Below are positions 1 through 10,200 of a stretch of 64,000 nt of DNA, in pieces; within the stretch, counting starts at the first letter, position 1, and every line of letters starts with the position of its first letter. The stretch is from Strigamia acuminata (lineage: Eukaryota > Arthropoda > Chilopoda > Geophilomorpha > Linotaeniidae), in contig OX442315.1 of NCBI GenBank assembly GCA_949358305.1, positions 1,054,001-1,118,000 of the forward strand, read 5' to 3'. The position numbers and the translations under genes were made by a program. The notes below the pieces were generated by a model, which was not told the DNA's origin, did not search any database, and worked only from the letters and a program-made list of their open reading frames with translations.

Positions 1-2
1 AT

Positions 3-1271
3 AATCATTCGAATTATGGGAACCAAGGTAATTCGAATAACCATTCGAATTTTGGTAACCACAGTAGACCAAATCGAGGGTCGAATACTTTCAACCCCAA
101 CAATGGTGGCTCAAGTCAAAATAACTCGAGTCAATCAAACACTGGTGGGTCGTCGAATGACCATTCACGTCCTCCAAGCAGCTTTGGAATGACGGCTGAT
201 GACCTCGCGTCAATTGCCACAACCATGCATAAATTAATGCAGGCTGGAAAAAGTTCCGCCATTGTCCCTCAAACTAACAGTTTGAAGCCCCCAGATATTC
301 CTGTATTCTCTGGAAAGGCAGATGAAAGCGAACGCTTTCTCACTATCGTAAAAAATGTCGCTTTCCTGCGAAACATGTCACTCGATGACATGCTTGTTAA
401 AGGCGTTGCTGGTTATCTAACCGAGCAAGCACATGGTTGGTTCCATGAAAGGAGAGGAGATTTCATATCTTGGGAAGTATTTGAACAGGCGTTCAAAGAA
501 AGGTTTGTAGCCACTCGACAAGAGCGGACGAATCAATTAACGAAATTAAGACAACTGGAAACAGAAAGTCTTTACGACTTTATGCACAAATATTACCAGT
601 TATGGATATTGCAAGACAGTCTTGATGCAAAAGGGGCTGGATGTCTTTTTATCGGGAGTGTAACTCCTGCTAACGATTTGCTTTTGCATACGCAAGGCAT
701 AGCGGATTTACCTCTGACAGAGATTTATACCGTTATAACGAAAAATAAAGGTCTGTACAGTCGTACAGCTAATGGAGTAAAGGAAAATAATTCCAATCCA
801 GTTGTTTTCCCACCTCGGAAAACAGACACTCGTCCTCAGTTGAAGACAAATGTTAAATCCTTAACTTTGGATTCACAAGAACAACTTAATATTTGTGAGG
901 CCGTTTATTTAATAAATGGAGTAGTAGATCAGACCAGACGTGGTCAATTAGTTTGTTATAACTGTAAGCAGCCCGGACATATGCGTCGGGAGTGTACAAA
1001 TCCAAAACCACGCACAAATTTCAACTCTGAAGAGTTACAAAAACGTGGTACTCCGGATTCCCCGACTGTGGATCCGACTTCTAAACGACCTAATAATAGG
1101 TGGATAACTCAAGAAGTGTTGGATGCAACACTAGATGCTAAACTTGATGCGAAATTAAATACTTTTGAAAATAAGTTACAAACTTCGCTGACCAACTCGT
1201 TGGCAGAAATGGTCAAAACTTTGATCAAGCCCGAATCGACAGATTCAAGTGCTACTAGTTCAAAAAACTAG
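3..1271 (+). CDS. gag: Ty3-1 Gag, N-terminus cut by window edge
   Basis: The frame is open from base 3, so the start lies outside the window. The ATG at 189 is an internal Met, because the Asn/Gly/Ser-rich stretch before it aligns with the middle of the 742-residue Gag of Ty3-2. Gag packages the element RNA into cytoplasmic particles. A Gln/Leu-rich retrotransposon-Gag region is followed by a CCHC zinc knuckle (CYNCKQPGHMRREC, about 955-1000) that binds RNA. Relative to the other copy, eight codons before the zinc knuckle are missing. The frame ends in TAG at 1269-1271 immediately after a slippery heptamer. Confidence 0.9.
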   Translation, partial: NHSNYGNQGNSNNHSNFGNHSRPNRGSNTFNPNNGGSSQNNSSQSNTGGSSNDHSRPPSSFGMTADDLASIATTMHKLMQAGKSSAIVPQTNSLKPPDIPVFSGKADESERFLTIVKNVAFLRNMSLDDMLVKGVAGYLTEQAHGWFHERRGDFISWEVFEQAFKERFVATRQERTNQLTKLRQLETESLYDFMHKYYQLWILQDSLDAKGAGCLFIGSVTPANDLLLHTQGIADLPLTEIYTVITKNKGLYSRTANGVKENNSNPVVFPPRKTDTRPQLKTNVKSLTLDSQEQLNICEAVYLINGVVDQTRRGQLVCYNCKQPGHMRRECTNPKPRTNFNSEELQKRGTPDSPTVDPTSKRPNNRWITQEVLDATLDAKLDAKLNTFENKLQTSLTNSLAEMVKTLIKPESTDSSATSSKN

Positions 1272-1302
1272 ATCCGGGGGACGAAGGTTTATTCCATCCC
1301 CC
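1262..1302 (+). promoter_or_regulatory. Gag-Pol minus-1 ribosomal frameshift signal
   Basis: The heptamer A AAA AAC (1262-1268) is in the gag zero frame and directly precedes the gag stop TAG. The minus-1 frame is open from here through the pol ATG at 1337 and beyond. Seven bases downstream, GGGGGA (1276-1281) can pair with TCCCCC (1297-1302), with a possible GAA/TTC extension inside. A AAA AAC is one of the strongest known eukaryotic minus-1 slippery heptamers, and a spacer of 5-9 nt to a stem is typical. The same heptamer, stop and stem occur in Ty3-2 at 28057-28097. Confidence 0.82.
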
Positions 1303-1336
1303 AGAAGTAGCTAATGCTACATCGGAGATTTTATTT

Positions 1337-4300
1337 ATGGATGTAGACACAACTTGTCTTGAAATAGCCACTAGTCATAGTGGCGGAGTAGAGGAAAATC
1401 TACAAGAAATGACGGAGCAATTAAAAAATCTGACATTGTTTCCTCACAAGTGCTACACGAAGAAATTCTGTAGACTTCGCCGACTCAACAGAGTCATAGG
1501 CGGCAATAACTTGCACAACATTACTTTGGGTAATAATAAAGATGATCCTCGAATGAAGATCACAATTGGTGGGCTCACCTACAACGCGCTCATGGATACA
1601 GGAGCATCTCAATGTTACATTGGAGAACAACTTTTGTCTGAAACTCAGGCTCTGCCGGAATTTTTGCAAGAGGCTCCCAGAAACATGTTGGTTAACGCTG
1701 TAGGCGTAGCACACAAGCCTGTCGGACAAATAACTTTGTGCGTGCAATGGGCTGATGAATTTACACCAATGAATTTCATCGTTTTGGCAAAACGAGTTTG
1801 TGGCTTGATACTTGGTCACAATTTCATGCGCAGACAGAAAATTAGTCCGCATCCACATTTACAAGAGTTCTCTTGTGCAGATAAACCTAATTGGTCCGCC
1901 CCTTATGAGTCGGAAGAAGCCAATTTGGCCCTCGCCCCGTTAAATCGAATTACTTTCGATTATTTAGGACTGTCGTCCACTCTCAACTCAATTGAGTTAA
2001 CAGACACTCCTGTGTTGACTTGGGATGAAAAATTAGTTGAGGAGAGCGACTACACTCCAGAACAACGACTAGCACTTCGCGAAGTGGTTAACTCGATACC
2101 GAATGTATTTCGTGATCAAGTTGGGTGCACTAACGTGACCCAGCATCGTATTAAATTCAAAGAAGGGCATTCATTGCCCAAAATGCAGTATAGAATGTAT
2201 AACCCGGCCAAGAGAGCCATTATGACCAAACTTGCTGCAGAACTTGAACAGGATGGACTTATTGAAAAGGCCAAAGGGCCATTTATAAGTCATCCAGTCA
2301 TCGTTGCGAAGCCTGACGGCTCGTATAGGATGTGTATTGACTACCGGTGGCTGAATGCCATCACCGAAGTCGAGGTAATACAGATGCCGAGCATTGACCT
2401 TTTATTGCATAATACGGGTCCGGCTAAGTATTTCACGTCCATTGACCTTGTCAAAGGTTACTACCAAGTCGAGATGTGTAAAGAAGATCGTCCAAAGACG
2501 GCATTTTACACACCAAATGGTCCATATCAGTTTGTGCGAATGCCGTTTGGCCTTTGCAATGCGCCTTGTACTTTCCAGCGTCTGATGGAAGGCATTTTAG
2601 GCTCAGCTTTACAAGACTACGCGTTAGTCTATTTGGATGACGTAATTGTATATTCAGATAATTGGGATGATCATCTCAAACACGTTCGAGATGTTCTAGA
2701 AAGGCTTAACCAAGCCAACATGACAATAAATAAAGCGAAATCTCGTTTTGGGCGTACAGAATTAAAATTCTTGGGCCACTGGATTAAACCCGAAGGTCTC
2801 TTCGGTGATCCCGATAAAATATCGGCGATTATGAAATTTTCCACCCCCACGTGTGCTAAAGACATTCAGCGCTTTCACGGCATGACTAACTTCTTCAGGA
2901 AGTTTGTTCCAAATCACGGAACTATTGCCGCACCATACACACGTATGATGAATGAGAAAACTCCATTTGAATGGGGAGATGAGCAGACAGAAGCTTTTAA
3001 TAAAATTAAAGAGCTACTTTGTGGTGACAATTGTCTACACAAACCAGATATGACTTTGCCATTTGTTGTCATGACTGACGCTTCACATGAAGGCTTAGGA
3101 GCTGTCCTTTGCCAAGACGTCGATATATTCGATGAAAAGAAGCAGAAAAACATTTCTGTACCCAGACCCGTTGCTTACGCAAGCAGAGTTTTACGTGGAG
3201 CGGAGAAGCGTTATACAACGCCCGAACTTGAATGTCTCGCAGTCGTGTGGGCTATTGATCGATTTAAACCATATCTCGAATATGGTACATTCACTTTAGA
3301 GTCAGATGCTGAAGCACTGAAATGGTTGATGCGAACGCCTGAACCATCTGGGAAATTTGGCCGATGGGCCTTAAGAATCCAATGTGGAAATTTTAAAATT
3401 GTTTTTTGAAAAGGTGCTGCTAATCAAGTTGCAGATGCACTTTCTAGAGCCCCACTAACAGAGGAAGACATTCCTCTTCGAGATCATGTGGAACCTGTCG
3501 AAATTAAACAATATTGGCCTGAATGGGACGGAAATCCTTCTGTTTTATTAAATCGTGCCCCAGAAAAACGAGAATTTTTGGCTAGTATGCGTTCCTATTT
3601 TTCAGAAAATTCTAAAGAATGTTCTGAAGAAAGGGAGGGGGAGGAAGTACAAGAAACCTTGTACAGTGCGTTGACTGAAGTACTTAAAGAAGTTCCCCCT
3701 ACAAGGAAAGAAATAATAGATGCTCAGTTACTAGATATTGAATGCAAACGCATTCGAGAATATTTATTGAATGACAAGGTTGTTGGGATACCACAATCTG
3801 AAATAAAAGAATGGAAAAACAAAGTCAAAAACTATTGTTTAGACAAAAAAGAAGTTGATGGTGATCAAATGATCATCTATTTTAACCCTTCGTTCGAAGA
3901 GGAATTAAACGATTCGGGAAATGGCTTTAAAGCCGTTGTACCCAGTGCACTCGTAAAACGAGTACTCTTCGCTTGTCATGGCCACCCCCTAAGCGGTCAC
4001 GCTGGGATGAGTAAGACGCTTGAGAAAACGCGTTTAATATATTTCTGGCCTGGTATGAGTAGAAGTGTCAGGAACTACGTCAAAAGCTGCACGCACTGTG
4101 CTCAGTACAAGCCTATTCAACAGAAAAGGCACGCAGCTCCTTACACACCACACAACATGACCAATCCTTGGGAATGTATTAACATGGACTTGATGGGCCC
4201 GAAACCCGCGGGAAGGTCCCAAAACCAGTATATTTTTGTCATTATTGACAATTGTACCAAGTTTGTTGAAATTAAGGCTTTGACCAAAGCCACGAGCGCT

Positions 4301-5467
4301 AACTGCGTTCAAGAATTAAGATCTGTTACAAACAGATGGGGACACCCCAAAAAGATTGTGAGCGATAACGGAAAACAATTTGTTTCCGATATTTACAATG
4401 AGTATTGCGAAATGTACAACATTCGCCCGTCCCATACAAGCACGTATCATGCCCAGGCGAACCCGACAGAGCGAGCCAATAGAGATATAAAAACCATGCT
4501 GGCTTTGTACACAGATGTGCACACGCAATGGCCACGTTATTTAGACGAATTCGCGTTCGCGATGAGAAATAATGTCTCAGCGGCAACGGGCTCAAGCCCG
4601 ATGTTACTCAACACGGGGAGAATCGTAACATTACCCTTCGACCCAAGGATTATCAAACATGCCAATCCATTTGACAAGAACAATCCAGAGAAATATGTCA
4701 GAGTACTATTGGATGTATTGCGCAGATCGCATCAAGAGATGCATCGCAGAATTCAATTGAATTTTGAACGGCATAGAAAAATACACGAACAAAAGTTCGT
4801 AATTACGGAGTTCGAAGTTGGAGATTTAGTTTGGAAACAAACTCACATTCTCTCGTGCGCAGATAAAAATATTTCTGCTGGTTTCGCGGAGAAGAGAGAT
4901 GGTCCGTGGGAGATTACTAAAGTACTTCCAGGCGGAGCGTATAAATTACGCAAATTATCTGATGGTTTGATCGAAAAATCAGTGAACATTAAAGCGTTGT
5001 ACCCCTATACGCCCTCATACCCGATTGAGACTTGGAAAGTAGGACAAAAGTCCGCCTCTTACTCGCCTCAAGAAAATCCTAAATGGATGGATGAAAGTAA
5101 CCAACTTCCGGATGCTGAAGAAATGGAATTAATTCCTGAAACTTCTTCAGAAATTCCAATGGAATTATCCGACTCAACTTCGGTGCAAATTGACAAATCT
5201 GCGCCCATTAAGTCTAAACATAGACATAGACAACGATTAACTGCTATAGAAAAGAAAGCGGCGTTAAAAAGAGGCGAAGTTCCAAAGAAACTACCTCGAA
5301 AACCCCGCAAACCCCAACCGATAGTTCCACGAACTAGCACTCGTCCACGACGAGAACGAAAACCAAATCCTAAATATGCAGATGAAAATTTCGTGCGAAA
5401 CATCACTGCAGTATTTAAAAAACCATACCAACAACGAGGAAAAGCCTCAAAGTTCTGTTGGAATTGA
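1337..5467 (+). pseudogene. pol: Ty3-1 Pol, interrupted by one in-frame stop
   Basis: Numbering from the Met at 1337: aspartic protease motif MDTGAS near residue 87, reverse transcriptase with YLDD at 432-435, RNase H (TDASHEG, Asp near 581), integrase HHCC zinc domain (HGHPLSGH then CTHC), and the catalytic triad near D951, D1010 and E1045. The C-terminal tail is basic (KPRKPQP). The reading frame is open upstream to the frameshift heptamer, so pol is probably made as a Gag-Pol fusion. One lesion is visible: TGA at 3407-3409 where Ty3-2 has CGA, a C-to-T change after the RNase H region. The rest stays in frame to TGA at 5465-5467. Confidence 0.93.
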
Positions 5468-5540
5468 TAAAGTTTTATTCAAAACTTGAAGACTGTAATT
5501 ATTTACATGTCTGACAGGTGTAGTGATTTATAATCTCAAC

Positions 5541-5550
5541 ACCGGGGGAC
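5541..5550 (+). promoter_or_regulatory. Internal polypurine-tract-like sequence
   Basis: ACCGGGGGAC lies 74 bp after the pol stop. Its core ACCGGGGGA is identical to the polypurine tract in front of the 3' LTR (15261-15269). It is also conserved at the same place in Ty3-2 (24081-24089, minus). It may be a second plus-strand primer (central PPT) or the relic of an earlier element end. Confidence 0.45.
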
Positions 5551-5812
5551 ACTTTGATATGAAGAGTATCGAAATTTATATTAAAATATGAATTTGTTGC
5601 GATAAGTTAAAATATTCGATAGAATATTTTATTATTCGGTCATATTTGTATGTATTTTAATTAAACTACAGAGAATTACTTTGAAAAGTGATAATCTCGC
5701 CTCTTCACGAGGGTATGAGACTTACGAGGTGTGATTAAACCTCGAACCCGACAATTAATAGGGAATAAAATTCCCAGGGTTCATTGCACACAAACACTTC
5801 GTAACACACGTG

Positions 5813-5850
5813 GATATAAGTGACTTCGTCCCTTCGTCCCTCTTCACTTT
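5813..5850 (+). promoter_or_regulatory. Candidate internal promoter for the third ORF
   Basis: GATATAAG (5813-5820) is a TATA-like box, and a TTCACTTT initiator-like motif lies about 31 bp downstream (5843-5850). A splice-donor-like GTAAGT begins at 5913. In Ty3-2 the TATA position reads GATACAAG, so conservation is partial. Together with the PPT-like tract at 5541, the segment looks like a degenerate U3/R region inside the element. Function is inferred. Confidence 0.3.
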
Positions 5851-5912
5851 TCGACTCGAGATTTCAACGCTAATTCATTTAGTCGACTCAAGCAGGAAAA
5901 CAAGCTTCAACC

Positions 5913-6519
5913 GTAAGTAGTTTTCAATAATATTCTTTGGCCAAAGAATTTAAAAGAATTGTTCGCAACAATTGGTAAAATATCGGCGTCCCGATAAAAG
6001 TTAAAAAATTCACGTGTATTATAAGCGTGAATCGACATTAAATCACTGTGGAAGTTTAGCTATTCAGTCGAATAGTTGGGTTAAAAATTAATAATGAATT
6101 ATTAAGTTTTAAGTATGTAGGCACTAATTATTTAAATCAAGTCGCGGTCGAGGCTTGCATAAATTATTTGGCGATGAATTTTCGATGTAAGATATTTATT
6201 AGACTAGGTGTTAATTAATTAGTACGAAAGATATTTTGATACTCGGAAGTTGGATTAAATAATTTACAAAACTAAAGGGAATTTTTCTTTTGAAAAATCA
6301 ACAAGTTGCGATTTTCGATGAAAATCGCTGTCAGGCGAGTCCATTCTCGTGTCATAAACACAAGGGGAATGTGACTCATTAGTGTCACATGTTGAGGGTT
6401 ATAAATAACTCGAGTTGTGTATTTTTCGTTGCGAACAATACGTTTAAATTCTTTGGACTCAAGGAATGACTATTTAGAGTGGAATTATTTTTAATAAAAT
6501 AATTTATTTGCGTCTGCAG
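5913..6519 (+). other. Putative intron before the third ORF
   Basis: It starts with GTAAGTAG (5913-5920). It ends with a pyrimidine-rich stretch and CAG (6517-6519) directly abutting the ATG of the third ORF at 6520. Both signals are conserved in Ty3-2 (donor 23711-23718, acceptor 23115-23117, minus), although the bases just upstream of the donor differ. The interval has no long ORF. Splicing is inferred from the consensus sites only. Confidence 0.45.
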
Positions 6520-6586
6520 ATGGGAAGTGGTAAACCATTCACCCGAATTTCGGCCGCCAACTGCAAGCGTGGCGCCCACCGTCGCC

Positions 6587-7159
6587 TGTGGTGGTATGCT
6601 GCAAAAACAGCACAGACTAGGCAGTGGAAACGCTTAAAAATAAGCCAACACGCACGATATAGCACGCACGAGACGTGCGGCGCGTCGTGTACGCGAATTC
6701 GAGCCGGTTCTGGTCGAATTTGCGTGGTGTCTGCACTTATCTACGTGCAGACACAAGAAACGAATTATTTATAAACAAAATAAACGATTTATTAACCTAA
6801 AACTTACGAAAACAGGATTGAAAAACACAGGAGCACACTTAGCAGTGTGCGTCGCCATCTTGGAATAAAAGGGAGTGCGCTCTGGTGACAGAAGCGAGCG
6901 ACTCACAGGTATAAACAGATAGGCGATGCATGATGCCCAGTGTGTTAAGACACAGTTAATGCAGGCACCATGCATTTCCCTTACAACATAAAGTAAATAT
7001 ACGGAAATAAACTGGTAACAACCAGTTAAGTAGGAAATAAACACCAAATCATTTGGGGAAAGGAAATATAACGACCAATGATGTGAAAAAGTTCAGGTAG
7101 CGTCATTGTGCATCGAAAAAGCGTTAAATAAACGTCCGAAGTGGTTTCAAGGACCAACA
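6587..7159 (-). repeat. Copia-1 3' LTR
   Basis: On the element strand it begins TGTTGGTCC and ends CCACCACA (TG...CA termini), length 573 bp. It matches the other LTR base for base as far as I could compare. A polypurine tract (GAAGGAGGGAAT on the element strand) adjoins it at 7160. Short ORFs inside it occur in both LTRs and are not genes. Confidence 0.95.
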
Positions 7160-7205
7160 ATTCCCTCCTTCGATGTGCAATGTCGATATTAACAGTTCGA
7201 TGAAA

Positions 7206-10200
7206 TTATTTCGAGATGAAGATCCGGGACAACAAATTTCGGAGGCGTTCGGAACTAAGCCATTTCGTGAAAATATCTGAAACATTTATTTCACCCGGAA
7301 TTTTGCGGAGTTCGAAGCACCCGGCAATATGCCATTCTCGAAGCCAATGGAACTTCACTCGAATATGTTTGGTTTTCGAGTTCTCGTTGTCGTTGTTCGT
7401 GAATTGGATCGAGGCGAGGGCATCGGAGAAAATAATCGGTTTCGATAATCGGTTTAACGGTGGAAAGACTCGATAGATACTGTCCAACCAGTATAACTCT
7501 TTAACGATTTCGACTAGTGCCACAAACTCGGCTTCCATGGTGGAACAGGCGACGCTGGTCTGCTTTTTGCAGCTCCAGCCGATTGGCACACAACCGATAT
7601 AAAAGATGTATCCTCCGAAACTTCTCGATGTCGCAATGTCGCTCGCCCACGACGCATCTGTGTATCCCCACAGCTGACTGGAATTACACCCCGAGAGTTC
7701 GATCGAGAAATCGCTCGTGTTCGCCACGTATTTGAGAACTTGGAGCAAACACTTGATGTGGCGGTGGTCGTAGCAGTTATTATACTGCGATAAAGCGATG
7801 ACCGAATATAATATGTCGGGACGAGTGCGAGAAGCGAGGAATAATAACGATCCGATGAGCGATCGGTACGGAAAGTCCGGGAGATTATCCAACGAGCCTT
7901 TGACGAGCGTGGTCCCCGGTGTGACAGGCACTTTAATGAGTGCATCTGACGAAACGTTGAACTTTTTAAGAAGTTTGTCGATGTAGGAGCGTTGGGACAT
8001 GAAAACTTTCCCATCGCGACGCACGAATTCTACCCCGAGTAATTTGGTTATTGGGCCGAGGTTGACGATGTCGAATTTGCTGGAAATCAGGGCCAAAATA
8101 CGGTCTCGGATACTCTCCGACGCGTAAAATACGACGATATCGTCCACGTAGACTAACATAACAGCCGAATGTCCAAATGCGTAAACGCAATTACAAGCGG
8201 GAAATTTCTGGAATCCGAGGTCGGTTAACGTCTCGTTGAGCTTCTGGTACCACATGCGCCCCGACTGGTGAAGACCGTAAAGTGACTTGGTTAACAACCA
8301 GACGTTATCGGGTGAGGTGCATGTGGCGCCGGCGGGAATCCGCATGTAAATTTCGTGGTCGAGGTCGCCGTAAAGGTAGGCACACTTGACGTCGAGGTGG
8401 AGATCCCTCCATCCTAGTAAAACGACTAGGAGGCAGAAAAAGAATCGGATGAGCACGAAGTTAACCACCGGACTAAAAACTTCATCGAAATCAACGCCCA
8501 TTGTTTGGCGGAAACCTTGTGCGACAAGTCGAGCACGGTAGCGGTGAATTTTCCCGGTGGCATCCGATTTCAACCGAAAAATCCATTTACACCCGAGGAT
8601 TGTCTTGTCCGGGGGTCGTGGAACTTCCTTATAAACTTCGCGTTCCTTGAAAGTCGTGAGCTCCTCATCGATTGCCTCCGTCCATTTCGGTGCCTCGGGT
8701 AGCTTGACTGCTTCGGCGTACGTGGACGGCTCTCGAAAACACATAAGAACGCGATGAACAGGTTGCTCGTCCTGCAATTGATGTTCGAGGTTGCCGAAAA
8801 AGAAAATGTCCTCTTCATACGGAAGTTGGTGAGCGACGCAATATCTTTCGATGTCCCCTCTCGACCTTAAGCGGACACCGTGCTCCGGATAGTAATAAAC
8901 GTCGACCTTGATTTTACCAGGCGCTTGTTCTTTCCGGAGATGCTCTTCCCTCCTCCATCCGCTGAAGGGCGTATCTCCACCAATAAAACGATAGGGGCAG
9001 TGAAGAGCGCGTAACGGAGCGAGGGGCGGTGCAGGCGTTGCAGCGGCCGCTGGTAAGGCGGCTGCCTTATCGAGGAGATCATCGAGGAGATTATCAAGTG
9101 GATCATCTTCGGGGTCGTGCTCGAAATCACGTTCGGGATAGCGTTCGAAAAATTGTTCGATATCGTGATCAACGTCGAGTTCACTATCGCTGGCCTCAGG
9201 GGTGTGAGGTTGACGAGCCAAAGCATCGGGACGTAATCTCCTCCGAGGACGGTAAAGCGGAAGTGGTGGGTCAGGCGTGACGTCCAAATCGATGTCCTCC
9301 GGTACATCGTCCGCAAACAGAATAGGAGGAGGCAATTCATCAGCAATGTCCTCTTCGACCTCCTCGAGGACGGAGCGATATGAAGCGACTGATGAAGCGC
9401 TTGATGGAGCCCGATGGCGGAATTCATCATCGTCATTAGATGATTCATCGTCGGAATCACGACGTCGACGTGACCAGGGGACAGATGGGAAAGCGCCATC
9501 GTCAAAAGTGACACGAGACGGTGTAGTGACGCGAGAAGGCTCCTCCATGAATGGAGCATTTTCGTAGGGATCCGGAACGTAAAACGGCGAGCGTTTGAAA
9601 TTCTGACGTTCATCGATTTGAACGTGAACGGATTCCGTGACGGTGTTCGTAGCCGGATTCCAAACCCGATAACCGCGAGTGTTGGAGGCGTAACCTACGA
9701 GGAATCCTTCCCACGCCCGTGGATCCATTTTGTTGCGCCCGGGTGCGGTGAAATGCACCCAGCATTTAGAACCAATTTTTCGGAAATGTTTGACAGAGAG
9801 GGCACGCTGGCGCCATAAAACATATGGAACTTCGTCGTTAAGTTTCGAATGCGGGCTGCGATTTTTAACGTACGAAAATGTCACAGCGAGTTCAGCCCAA
9901 AGTGTGTGTGGAAAACCGGTTTCGGAGGTAATAGAGCGAAGATAGTCGCCCATCGTCCGGTTTAGGCGTTCGGCGACCCCGTTCATTTGCGGGCTTCCGG
10001 GATTGGTCCGTTGTGCGACAATGCCCTTGTCAGCGAGGTAACGGTCAAAAGTCTTAGAAATAAATTCCCCGCCGCGATCCGTGCGAATTGATTTGACGCG
10101 GGAATCCGTAATACGTTCAACGCGAGAGACAAAGTCTTTGAAAGTTGTGAAGACGTCGGATTTGCGTGCAATCGGAAAAATCCACGAATATCGGGTCGCG

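Noticed and set aside
9029-9613. Long antisense and alternate-frame ORFs over the copia acidic linker
   Set aside because: Shadows of the real minus-strand frame caused by low-complexity acidic/Arg codons.
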